10,257 nucleotides of DNA from DATDRS01 sp035291605 (GCA_035291605.1 DATDRS010000288.1:1-10257), one strand, 5' to 3'; shown: positions 3,867 to 10,257, numbered from the stretch's first letter. Made by a program: numbers and translations. Notes: generated by a model from the letters alone, not told the origin.

Positions 3867-6431
3867 ATGCGTCTACCCTCCCGCTCTTCCGTCCTTTTGC
3901 CTCTTTGCCTCACCGCCTGCCTCTCGGTCACGCCTTCTCCCCCGCCTCCCTTCACCCCCGCGCCCACACTTGACCTCCATACCATCAATCTTGATGCAGA
4001 GACACAAGCCCTCATCGCCCAGGCTGACCGCGTCGCCTTTATCATCCCCTTCTCGCACTGGGACACCGACTGGCACGAGACCTTCCCCGCCTACGTCAAG
4101 CGCTCCGACGGCAACATCCTCGCCGCGATCCAGATGGCCAGGCAGAACCCGCGCTTTCGCTATGCCTTCGAGCAGGTCCTGTTCGTCCAGCACTTCTGGG
4201 AGACTTACCCCGAGCACCGCGCCGATCTGAAGGCGCTCGTCCAGAGCCGCCAGCTCACCTTTGCCTGGGCGGGCATCACCCAGCCGGAGACCAGCCTCAC
4301 CGCCCCGGCCGTTCAGGTCCGCAACCTGCAACTGGGCCAGCAATGGATCGTTGAGACGTTTGGCCCGGAATACCTCCCGCACACTGCCTGGCAATCCGAC
4401 GCCTTCGGCAACTCTGCGGCCTTCCCCTTCTTCCTCACACAATCCGGCATCCCATATCTCTTCATTGGCCGCGGGCAACGCCGATGCGACCCCGATGACC
4501 AAGACTGCCAGCCGCTGCCGCACGCCTTCTATTGGCGTTCTCCTCTCCCGTCTCCCGTAGGGAGAGGGGCCGGGGGTGAGGGACGCGTCCTCGTCGCCTA
4601 TCTGTCCTATCCCAGCGCCTGGGACGCCATCCACCGCCTCCCCACCGAAGGCGAGCAAATCGCCGCGCTGCGCCAATACATTGAGAGTCAATTCCAGCGC
4701 GCCGACTCCAAATACGTCTTCATCCCAATGGGCTCCGACTTCATTGACCCCATCTCTAATCTCCAATCTTTGGTGACCCAATGGAACGCCGCCGACCAGC
4801 GCACCGCTCTCGTCATCTCTGATCCCGAAACCGCCTTTCGCTACCTCGCCACGCAAAACCTGCCGGAGTTCACCGTTGACCTCAACCCCATCTGGCAGGC
4901 CTTCTACGGCTCGCGGCCCCTCGCCAAAATCGCCGACAAAGAGTCCGAATACTTCCTCACGGCAGCGGACAAGTTCGGCCTGCTCCTCGACGCGCCGCCC
5001 TCCTCCGCGTGGCATACGGCTACCGTCAGCGCGCACTACGACAACATCGGCGCGGTCAGTTTCGATTGGGTCTGGGAAAGCACCCAGCGCCCGCGCTTTG
5101 AGGAGACGGTGGCGGCCTCGGCCAACGACCTGGCCGGTATTCTCACGCGCCTCGCGAGCCGCGTTGACGCGCCCCTCCTCGTCTTCAACCCGACCTCCTG
5201 GCCGCGCTCCGAAATCATCGAGATTGACGCGCCGGCTGATTGGCCTGCCGAAGCCAACCTCCCCGCGCCCGTGCAGACTCTCGGCCCGCATCACTTCGCC
5301 TTCCGCGCGACTTCCGTCCCACCGATCGGTTACCAATCTCCCATCTCCAATCCCCCATCATCAATCACCCATGACCTCGACCACCCCGCCGCCATCGCCG
5401 CCTCCGACCCTCACGTCACCCTCACCAACGGCCTTGTCTCTGTCACCCTCGACTCCGCCCGCGGCGGCGCCTTCACTCATCTCTCGACTGCCAAGGGCCC
5501 CAACCTCCTTTCCGGTCTTGGCGACGACGTGACTTATTGGAACGACACCGGCGACATCTACGGCGCGTTCTTCGGCGAGGTGCGCGCCCGCGAGAGCGAC
5601 GTCCCCGCGCAGATTACCGTCCTCGCCGATGGGCCGCTCATCGCGCGAGTGCAAACTGCCTTCACCCTGGACGGGCAGCCTCTCACCAAGACCGTCACCC
5701 TCCGCGCCGACAGCCCGCTGGTCGAAGTCGCGCTCGAGATGAAGGCGCTTCCCGAAACCACCGCCGTCGTCCACACGCCGACGACTATCGAGAGCCGCAC
5801 GCGCACCGACGACCTGGGCTTTGCGGCTTTCACTCACGAAATTGACAGCCGTCCCATCGTCTCCGGCGACATCACTTATCGTCGCAAAATCTTTTACCCC
5901 ATCACTTACTGGAGTGACATCGCCGCCGCCGACTCCGGCCTCGCGCTGATCACACACGGCCTGCAGGGCGTCGCCGGAACCAACACCCTCGGCGTCCTCC
6001 TCGTCCGCCAGGTCTCGGACGAAGGCCGCGAGGGCCTGACCGATCCTGACTACCACACCCTGCGCTATGCCTACCTTCCGCACGCCGGGCCAATGGCCGA
6101 TCTGCCCTATCTCGCCTATGCCTTCAATCAACCGCTCATCCCGGCCTGGCGCGCCGGCGCGCAGGTCTGCGTCCAACTCCCCTTCCTCGCCCAGGCGGTC
6201 ACCTGCATTCCCCAATCTCCCATCTCTAATCTCCCCTCCTCTTTCAGCCTCCTCTCGGCCCAAAGCGGCATCGTGGCCGATCTCTACCAACAAGATAACC
6301 AGGTCCAGGCCGTCGTGCTGGATTACGATCCGGCCACGCCTGTAACGCTTATGGCCGACAATGGACAAATTGTCCTGACCGAAAGCGCCCTGACGCTCGC
6401 GCCCCTGGAGTTGAAAATCCCAACGCGCTGA
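3867..6431 (+). CDS. Glycoside hydrolase family 38-type alpha-mannosidase, predicted lipoprotein
   Basis: An 854-residue protein predicted to be exported and lipid-anchored: a short basic start, a hydrophobic run, and the lipobox LTAC with C18, then a Pro-rich linker (22-33). GH38 catalytic features follow in order. HWD (64-66) within SHWDTDWHETFPAY is the H-x-D zinc pair. QSDAFGNS (176-183) matches the family's DPFGHS segment, making D178 the likely nucleophile. SAHYDN (388-393) gives H390 as the expected later zinc ligand. The helical region around 405-435 and a beta-rich C-terminal domain from about 515 complete the fold. Family role: retaining, zinc-dependent hydrolysis of alpha-mannosides. 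Four repeat-derived segments are translated in frame: residues 224-240, 295-301, about 490-503, and 783-792. No strong ribosome site precedes ATG 3867; the lipobox just downstream supports this start. Family is confident; linkage specificity unknown. Confidence 0.92.
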   Translation: MRLPSRSSVLLPLCLTACLSVTPSPPPPFTPAPTLDLHTINLDAETQALIAQADRVAFIIPFSHWDTDWHETFPAYVKRSDGNILAAIQMARQNPRFRYAFEQVLFVQHFWETYPEHRADLKALVQSRQLTFAWAGITQPETSLTAPAVQVRNLQLGQQWIVETFGPEYLPHTAWQSDAFGNSAAFPFFLTQSGIPYLFIGRGQRRCDPDDQDCQPLPHAFYWRSPLPSPVGRGAGGEGRVLVAYLSYPSAWDAIHRLPTEGEQIAALRQYIESQFQRADSKYVFIPMGSDFIDPISNLQSLVTQWNAADQRTALVISDPETAFRYLATQNLPEFTVDLNPIWQAFYGSRPLAKIADKESEYFLTAADKFGLLLDAPPSSAWHTATVSAHYDNIGAVSFDWVWESTQRPRFEETVAASANDLAGILTRLASRVDAPLLVFNPTSWPRSEIIEIDAPADWPAEANLPAPVQTLGPHHFAFRATSVPPIGYQSPISNPPSSITHDLDHPAAIAASDPHVTLTNGLVSVTLDSARGGAFTHLSTAKGPNLLSGLGDDVTYWNDTGDIYGAFFGEVRARESDVPAQITVLADGPLIARVQTAFTLDGQPLTKTVTLRADSPLVEVALEMKALPETTAVVHTPTTIESRTRTDDLGFAAFTHEIDSRPIVSGDITYRRKIFYPITYWSDIAAADSGLALITHGLQGVAGTNTLGVLLVRQVSDEGREGLTDPDYHTLRYAYLPHAGPMADLPYLAYAFNQPLIPAWRAGAQVCVQLPFLAQAVTCIPQSPISNLPSSFSLLSAQSGIVADLYQQDNQVQAVVLDYDPATPVTLMADNGQIVLTESALTLAPLELKIPTR
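4542..4582. repeat. CTCTCCC/GGGAGAGG palindromic repeat inside the mannosidase gene
   Basis: CCTCTCCC (4542-4549) and GGGAGAGG (4560-4567) form a perfect 8-bp stem around a 10-base loop, followed by CCGGGGGTGAGGG (4570-4582). This is the well-known pattern of a dispersed intergenic palindrome found in many bacteria, whose accidental translation gives PSPxGRGxGGEG peptides. Here it is read in frame as SPLPSPVGRGAGGEG (residues 225-239). It sits between YWR and VLVAYL of the GH38 catalytic domain, which would otherwise join naturally. Confidence 0.85.
4749..4769. repeat. Heptanucleotide array, three CCMATCT-type units, inside the mannosidase gene
   Basis: Three consecutive 7-base units with no phase slip: CCCATCT, then CTAATCT, then a CCAATCT unit. 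The 21 bases start exactly on a codon boundary and add exactly seven codons, read as PISNLQS (residues 295-301). It resembles the short tandemly repeated heptamers (STRR) described in cyanobacteria. Confidence 0.8.
5333..5374. repeat. Heptanucleotide array, five to six units, inside the mannosidase gene
   Basis: Units on a strict 7-base grid: CCAATCT (5333-5339), CCCATCT (5340-5346), then four increasingly diverged units to 5374. The segment is translated as QSPISNPPSS and a few more residues (490-503). It lies in the linker where the central GH38 region gives way to the C-terminal beta domain. The whole 42 bases equal 14 codons. The last unit is the weakest. Confidence 0.8.
6212..6239. repeat. 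Heptanucleotide array, three to four units, near the 3' end of the mannosidase gene
   Basis: CCAATCT (6212-6218), CCCATCT (6219-6225) and CTAATCT (6226-6232) are in phase, with a diverged fourth unit to 6239. Translated as QSPISNLPSS (783-792), nearly the same peptide as the array at residues 490-499. It falls between two beta-domain segments, probably in a surface loop. Confidence 0.8.
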
Positions 6432-6474
6432 ACTCAAACCTCCGTTCCATCCATTGCCCATCCGTTGACTCAAA

Positions 6475-7026
6475 ATGCCGCCTCAACCCTGGAAAACCCT
6501 CACCTCGCGCGAAATCTACAAGAATAAATGGATGCGCGTCCGCGAAGACATTGCCGAGATGCCCGACGGGCGCACCACCCTTTACGGCGTGTGCGAGTTC
6601 GGGCAATGCGTGGCCGTCCTGCCCTTCATAGACGATAAGAACGTCGTAATGATTCGGCAGTACCGTTACACCCATAGGGAGAATCATCGCTGGGAGATGC
6701 CGTCCGGCGGCCTCCGCCCCGGCGAGACGCCCGAGGCGGCCGCCCAGCGCGAGTTGATGGAAGAAGCCGGCTACCGCGCCGGCCGCCTGAGGTGGGTGAG
6801 CACGTACTACACGACCAAAAGCGTCACCGACGAGATCGGCCACCTATACCTCGGGCAGGAGCTGAGCGCCGCCGCGCTGCCGCCGGACGAGACCGAGTTC
6901 TTCGAGCGCGCGATCATGCCTTTCGACGAGGTCGTGCGCCTCGTGGAGACGAGCGAGATCCGCGACAGCATGACGGTCATCGCCGTCCTGCACGCCGCGC
7001 GCCTGCGGGCGGCCGGGCAACTCTAA
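6475..7026 (+). CDS. Nudix hydrolase, ADP-ribose pyrophosphatase-like
   Basis: A 183-residue cytoplasmic hydrolase. The Nudix box GX5EX7REUXEEXG is complete at residues 78-100: G78, E84, R92-E93-L94, E96-E97, G99, with Y100 in the last position. The box glutamates bind the divalent metal that activates water to split a nucleoside diphosphate linked to another group. Upstream strands (VAVLPFIDDKNVVMIRQYRY, 46-65) and WEMPSGG (73-79) are typical of the ADP-ribose/ADP-sugar branch, where the N-terminal region makes a domain-swapped dimer. The substrate remains a guess. It starts 43 bases after the mannosidase stop in the same orientation and has no clear Shine-Dalgarno. The next in-frame Met (residue 20) would remove conserved N-terminal sequence, so 6475 is preferred. 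Confidence 0.93.
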   Translation: MPPQPWKTLTSREIYKNKWMRVREDIAEMPDGRTTLYGVCEFGQCVAVLPFIDDKNVVMIRQYRYTHRENHRWEMPSGGLRPGETPEAAAQRELMEEAGYRAGRLRWVSTYYTTKSVTDEIGHLYLGQELSAAALPPDETEFFERAIMPFDEVVRLVETSEIRDSMTVIAVLHAARLRAAGQL

Positions 7027-7050
7027 GGAGCGCACGGCACGCGCGAGGGC

Positions 7051-7076
7051 ATCGCGGCTGCAAGCCGCTCCTGCGG
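7051..7076. repeat. REP-like hairpin between Nudix and DoxX-like genes
   Basis: GCGGCT (7054-7059), loop GCA, AGCCGC (7063-7068), flanked by ATC before and TCCTGCGG after. This matches the widely dispersed REP-type motif with a GCGGCT-AGCCGC core next to GGAGC. It occupies the middle of the 95-base gap and has no following T-run, so it is not an evident terminator. Confidence 0.65.
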
Positions 7077-7107
7077 AGGTCAATACGGCAACAAAAACCA
7101 CAACCAG

Positions 7108-7113
7108 AAAGGA
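7108..7113 (+). promoter_or_regulatory. Shine-Dalgarno deciding the DoxX-like start
   Basis: AAAGGA lies 8 bases before ATG 7122. It supports this start over in-frame upstream Met codons that lie within the Nudix gene. Confidence 0.75.
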
Positions 7114-7121
7114 AAACCTGC

Positions 7122-7778
7122 ATGGATGCCCTGATCAAAACCTGGGAGCCTCGCCTCCAAAAAGCCGCCGCCGTCCTGCTGCGCGCTGCCCTCGGCTACC
7201 TCTTCTTCACGCAGCTGTGGTGGAAAGTCCCGCCCACTTTTGGCTGCCCGGCGGACTTCAAGTTCACTACTGCCGACAGCAACGGCCGGCTTCAGCGCAC
7301 CAGCGGCCTGTGCGACTGGATCGGCGTCGAGTCCGCCTGGGCTTCGCGGCCTCACCCGGTGTTCGTCTCCAACCTGGACAACCAGGGCGCGCCCGAGATC
7401 GCCGTTGACATCGGCTTCATCGCCCGGATGAACGGCGTCTTCCTCGACGGGTTCGTCAAGCCGAACATCCGCTGGTTCGGCTACGCGGTCTGGGGGATGG
7501 AAGCCTTTATTTTCGTCACCCTGTTTTTTGGGATCCTTAGCCGCCTGGGCGCGCTGGTCGCTATCGCGCAGTCGGCCCAACTGTGGGCCGGCCTTTCGGG
7601 CATCAATAATCCCTTCGAGTGGGAATGGAGTTACAACCTGTTCCTGATCCTGAGCCTGTGGGCTTTTGCCTTCGCGCCGGGGCGTGTGTTCGGCCTCGAC
7701 GCGCTCCTGCGCCCCCGGCTGGCGTCCCTGACCGAGAAGGGGAACAAGCTCGCCGCCGTTTTGCTCTGGCTGACGTGA
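7122..7778 (+). CDS. DoxX/DoxD-like integral membrane protein
   Basis: A 218-residue membrane protein. Hydrophobic segments lie at about 15-33 (ending in the characteristic WWK, 33-35), 118-138, 140-158 and 170-187, the four-helix plan of the DoxX family. A long soluble loop (about 40-115) separates the first two. SRLGAL (140-145) and NPFEWEWSYN (163-172) resemble conserved features of DoxD-type proteins (thiosulfate:quinone oxidoreductase large-subunit family). The family is broad, and no thiosulfate function is supported by neighbours. ATG 7122 is chosen because AAAGGA (7108-7113) lies 8 bases upstream; the open frame reaches further left only as a shadow of the Nudix gene. The TGA stop (7776-7778) lies inside the first unit of a heptamer repeat, so the present C-terminus (AAVLLWLT) may have been set by insertion of that repeat. 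Confidence 0.8.
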   Translation: MDALIKTWEPRLQKAAAVLLRAALGYLFFTQLWWKVPPTFGCPADFKFTTADSNGRLQRTSGLCDWIGVESAWASRPHPVFVSNLDNQGAPEIAVDIGFIARMNGVFLDGFVKPNIRWFGYAVWGMEAFIFVTLFFGILSRLGALVAIAQSAQLWAGLSGINNPFEWEWSYNLFLILSLWAFAFAPGRVFGLDALLRPRLASLTEKGNKLAAVLLWLT

Positions 7779-7837
7779 GGCGCGATGCGTGACGAGTGAA
7801 ACATCGGAACACGGATCACGCCTCACGTATCACACCT
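7775..7837. repeat. Converging heptanucleotide arrays forming a palindrome (GTGANNN facing CACNNNT)
   Basis: Nine consecutive 7-base cells without slip. Four are GYGANNN type (7775-7802, e.g. GTGAGGC, GTGACGA), one is central (7803-7809), and four are CACNNNT type (7810-7837, e.g. CACGCCT, CACGTAT). ACGTGAGGCG (7773-7782) is exactly complementary to 7819-7828. The stem extends to 18 base pairs with two mismatches (7773-7790 with 7811-7828) around a 20-base loop. It fills nearly the whole gap between the DoxX-like and glycosyltransferase genes and overlaps the DoxX-like stop codon. No T-run follows, so it is not an evident terminator. Confidence 0.85.
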
Positions 7838-7841
7838 TTCT

Positions 7842-9254
7842 ATGATCCGCTCACAGTTCACCCTCACGCTTTTAGGCGCGGCTTCTCTGCTGGCCTATCT
7901 CGCCGCGCTGGGGCTGGGCGATTTGCGCCGGAACATTATCGGCTTTGAGGTCGCGTTCTTCGCGGCCTTTACCCTTTACCTCGCCGCCATCGCGCTCGTC
8001 CTGCGCGGACCGCAAGGGGAGGTTGGGAGTTGGAGATTGGGATTGGGGATTTTTCTCTTCGCCCTCCTCTTCCGCCTCGTCCTCCTCCCCTCCCGCCCTA
8101 CCCTCTCCGACGACATGTACCGCTATGTCTGGGATGGGCGGGTGCAGGCGCACGGGATCAGCCCCTACCGCTACCCGCCGAAGGCAGAAGAACTGGCGGA
8201 ATTGCGCCAGGGGGACAAGGCCGTATGGCGCTACGTCAATCGCAAGGAATACGTCACCGTCTATCCTCCCGGCGCAGAGGCGGCCTACGCCGGGATCTGG
8301 CGCGTCGTGCGGGACAGCGTGACCGGGTTCAAAGCCGTCTTCGTGTTGGCCGAGCTGCTGGGCGGGGCCCTGCTCCTGCAGCTCCTGAAACACTTCGGCC
8401 AGCCGCCGGAGCGCAGCCTGATTTACCTCTGGAGTCCGCTGCTCGTCTTCGAAGTAGCGCACGCCGGGCACGTGGACGGCCTGATGCTCCCGCTCCTCAT
8501 CGCCGCGTTCTGGGCGCGGGCCAAAGACCGTCACTGGCTAGTGGGCGCCTGCCTCGGCGCGGCGACGCTGGTCAAGCTCTTCCCTGGCCTCCTGCTCCCG
8601 GCTCTGTTGCCCCTGCCTCGCCCGTGGTCGTGGAAAGGCCTCCGCGCTCCCTTGAAAACGCTCGTCGCCTTCGGAGGCGTCATCGCCCTGGGTTACCTTC
8701 CCTACCTCGCCAGCGGCGGAAGCGCCCTCGGCTTCCTGCCCAAGTATTTCGCCGAGAACTTCAACCTCGGCCTGGCCCGTGAGCTGTTCACCCTGGCCGG
8801 TCATCTCCACCTCCCCCGCTCGGACGTGGCGAACGCCGTCACCTTTGGCGGGCTGGCAGTTCTGGGCGTGATTTTCACGCTCTGGCCCGCCCCCTCCGCG
8901 CGGGCGGCGCTCATCCGCTGCGTCTGGCTCATCGGCTGGTTCACTTTGTTCACGCAAAATCTGTTCGCCTGGTACCTGCTCTGGCTCCTGCCGCTCATCG
9001 CCCTGTTTGTCGAGCCAGGCCGGCTCTTCGGCCTCAAACTCGCGCCGATGTCCGCCTGGCTCATCTTCAGCGGCACAATCGCCATCTCCTATATGTTCTT
9101 CATCCCCTGGAAGGTCATCCTGGCCGCGCAGCGCGCCGAATACTGGCCGCTCTACGCGCTGCTGCTGGCCTCGCTCGCGCGCCGTTTGCGCGACATCCTG
9201 CCGCAGGTCCTCATTCGCGTTCGCGCCTGGCGTCCAAGTCAGGCCGCCTCATGA
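7842..9254 (+). CDS. Polytopic GT-C superfamily glycosyltransferase (GT87/MptB-like)
   Basis: A 470-residue membrane protein with roughly 11-13 hydrophobic segments. After two N-terminal helices (about 5-24 and 36-54) and a third (70-83) comes LSDDMYRYVWDGRVQ with D90/D91, then HGISPYRYPP. This first extracytoplasmic loop carries the acidic residues typical of GT-C enzymes using polyprenyl-phosphate sugars. AGHVDGLMLP (208-217) and ATLVKLFPGLLLP (241-253, K245) are the later motifs of the GT87/mannosyltransferase branch. Donor and acceptor are not readable; a polyprenyl-phosphate mannose donor is the family expectation. No Shine-Dalgarno precedes ATG 7842, which lies 4 bases after the heptamer palindrome. 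A heptamer array is translated at residues 60-70, between helices 2 and 3. The stop overlaps the next start as ATGA. Confidence 0.87.
   Translation: MIRSQFTLTLLGAASLLAYLAALGLGDLRRNIIGFEVAFFAAFTLYLAAIALVLRGPQGEVGSWRLGLGIFLFALLFRLVLLPSRPTLSDDMYRYVWDGRVQAHGISPYRYPPKAEELAELRQGDKAVWRYVNRKEYVTVYPPGAEAAYAGIWRVVRDSVTGFKAVFVLAELLGGALLLQLLKHFGQPPERSLIYLWSPLLVFEVAHAGHVDGLMLPLLIAAFWARAKDRHWLVGACLGAATLVKLFPGLLLPALLPLPRPWSWKGLRAPLKTLVAFGGVIALGYLPYLASGGSALGFLPKYFAENFNLGLARELFTLAGHLHLPRSDVANAVTFGGLAVLGVIFTLWPAPSARAALIRCVWLIGWFTLFTQNLFAWYLLWLLPLIALFVEPGRLFGLKLAPMSAWLIFSGTIAISYMFFIPWKVILAAQRAEYWPLYALLLASLARRLRDILPQVLIRVRAWRPSQAAS
8021..8051. repeat. Heptanucleotide array, complementary-strand orientation, inside the glycosyltransferase gene
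   Basis: Units GGTTGGG, AGTTGGA and GATTGG-type follow each other with TT pairs at 8023, 8030, 8037, 8043 and 8050: steps of 7, 7, 6 and 7. On the minus strand this is the AATCCCC/AATCTCC family seen in the mannosidase gene. Translated in frame as VGSWRLGLGI (61-70), it fills the loop before the third membrane helix. Confidence 0.75.
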
Positions 9255-10257
9255 AGTCCATGCCCCCCGCGCTCCTCCACGCCTCGCGCTACGCCTGGCG
9301 CTCGACGCTCTACGCGCCGCATCTCGCGCTGCTCGGCGGCTTTGCAGCCCTGCTGGTTTACTGGGTCGGCCTGATCGCGCCCTACAACCTCTTCGCGCTG
9401 AAACTCAAGCCTCTGCAAGACATCGCCAAGCTGACCCGCGGCCAGCCGCTGGGCCAGGCCGGCTTCGTGCTGACGTTTGCCGCCCTCTCCGGCCTGTACT
9501 ACCTCCAGTGGCGTAACTGCCGCCCGGCTGACCCGGCGCCCGACGAGAGACACAAACGGGCGATGTGGCTGGCGCTTCTGACCGGCTTAGTCGTCGTCAA
9601 TCTATCCATGCTCTGGCTGTACCCGGTCGGCGCGGCGGACATCTTCGACAACATCATGCGCGGGCGCATCGCCGCGGTCTACGGCGGCAACCCTTTTTAC
9701 AAGATTCCGAGCGACTACGCGCGCGACTCGTTCTACCGCTACATCGCCTGGAGGTATTCGCCCTCGGCCTACGGCCCGTTGTGGGAACTGCTCTCCGCCG
9801 GGACCAGCCGTCTCGTCGGCGATAACCTGCTGGTCAACGTGCTGGGCTTCAAACTGTTGGGCCTGCTGTTCTATTCTGGGTGCATCGCGCTCGTCGCCGG
9901 GATTCTGAACCGCCGCGCGCCGGAACGCGCCTTGCAGGGCGTGTGCCTGTTCGCCTGGAACCCGCTCGTCATCTACGAGACGGCGGGCAACGGCCACAAC
10001 GACATCGTCATGATCTTCTTCATCCTGCTGAGCCTGTACGCGCTGCTCAGCCGTCGTTTCACCTGGGCCGCGCTGGCGCTCACGGCCGGCGCGCTCGTCA
10101 AGTTCATCCCCATCCTGCTGCTCCCCGTCGCGCTTGTCGCTGGCCTGCGCGCCCAGTCCACCCGCCAGGCCCGGTGGCGCTTCCTGCCCGGCGCGCTGTT
10201 GGCGTGTCTCGTCCTCGTCATCGCAGCCTATGCGCCCTTCTGGCGCGGCGGCGACCC
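9251..10257 (+). CDS. Second polytopic GT-C glycosyltransferase, C-terminus cut by window edge
   Basis: 335 complete residues are visible, running off the right edge. It has the same layout as the preceding enzyme: hydrophobic helices (about 23-43, 70-84, 105-124), then VGAADIFDNIMRGRIAAVYGG (126-146) with D130 and D134 followed by NPFYKIP. The loop parallels the DDMYRYVWDGR loop of the upstream gene. FAWNPLVIYETAGNGHNDIVM (234-254, H249 and D251) and ALVKFIPILLLP (281-292, K284) match the same later motifs. The two are thus paralogues or distant members of one family and probably extend or branch one glycan. The start overlaps the upstream stop by 4 bases (ATGA) with no Shine-Dalgarno, so translation is likely coupled. 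Family members are usually 400-550 residues, so one quarter or more is missing. Donor and acceptor unknown. Confidence 0.87.
   Translation, partial: MKSMPPALLHASRYAWRSTLYAPHLALLGGFAALLVYWVGLIAPYNLFALKLKPLQDIAKLTRGQPLGQAGFVLTFAALSGLYYLQWRNCRPADPAPDERHKRAMWLALLTGLVVVNLSMLWLYPVGAADIFDNIMRGRIAAVYGGNPFYKIPSDYARDSFYRYIAWRYSPSAYGPLWELLSAGTSRLVGDNLLVNVLGFKLLGLLFYSGCIALVAGILNRRAPERALQGVCLFAWNPLVIYETAGNGHNDIVMIFFILLSLYALLSRRFTWAALALTAGALVKFIPILLLPVALVAGLRAQSTRQARWRFLPGALLACLVLVIAAYAPFWRGGD

Noticed and set aside
3873..5336. Long minus-strand frames opposite the mannosidase gene
   Set aside because: GH38 catalytic motifs in order and a lipobox fix the plus strand; the minus frames show no family features.
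5333..5374. CRISPR array
   Set aside because: The units are 7 bases, tandem, without spacers, and are translated inside a gene.
7775..7837. Intrinsic terminator of the DoxX-like gene
   Set aside because: The stem is long with a 20-base loop and no T-run follows; the strict 7-base periodicity points to a repeat element.

Overview
This is a GC-rich chromosomal window (clearly above 60% G+C by eye), densely coding, from a bacterium. The gene content and the abundance of heptanucleotide and palindromic repeats suggest Chloroflexota, perhaps an Anaerolineae-like lineage. That content includes a secreted GH38 mannosidase lipoprotein, stand-alone radical SAM proteins and GT-C membrane glycosyltransferases. 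The placement is inference: there is no rRNA or marker gene here.

Layout. Positions 1-1290 (minus) carry a nearly complete TldE/PmbA-type protein of the TldD/TldE peptidase system. It is divergent across a roughly 120-base promoter region from two plus-strand radical SAM genes: 1410-2534, with a C-terminal auxiliary-cluster cysteine set, and 2562-3395, without one. Next come a G/C-rich palindrome and a short Lrp/AsnC-type ligand-binding domain gene (3530-3772) interrupted by one in-frame TGA. A 12-bp hairpin (3790-3827) precedes a large GH38-type alpha-mannosidase lipoprotein (3867-6431). After it lie a Nudix hydrolase (6475-7026), a DoxX/DoxD-like membrane protein (7122-7778), and two tandem polytopic GT-C/GT87-like glycosyltransferases (7842-9254, and 9251 to the right edge) overlapping by ATGA.

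Functionally the right half reads as envelope and carbohydrate work: exported mannoside hydrolysis plus two membrane glycosyltransferases probably using polyprenyl-phosphate sugars. The left half suggests peptide or cofactor maturation: two radical SAM enzymes divergent from a TldE homologue. No precursor peptide is visible, so that link is only a hypothesis.

The most unusual signal is the repeat content. Phase-locked heptanucleotide arrays of consensus CCMATCT sit in frame inside coding sequence at three places in the mannosidase, and a complementary-strand version lies inside the first glycosyltransferase. A perfect heptamer repeat gives the same seven-codon cycle in every frame of a strand, and this one has no stop on either strand, so it can enter genes harmlessly. 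A different heptamer family (GTGANNN facing CACNNNT), which does carry stops, lies between genes and supplies the stop codon of the DoxX-like gene. A palindromic element of the well-known intergenic CTCTCCC/GGGAGAGG type is also translated inside the mannosidase, and a REP-like hairpin precedes the DoxX-like gene.
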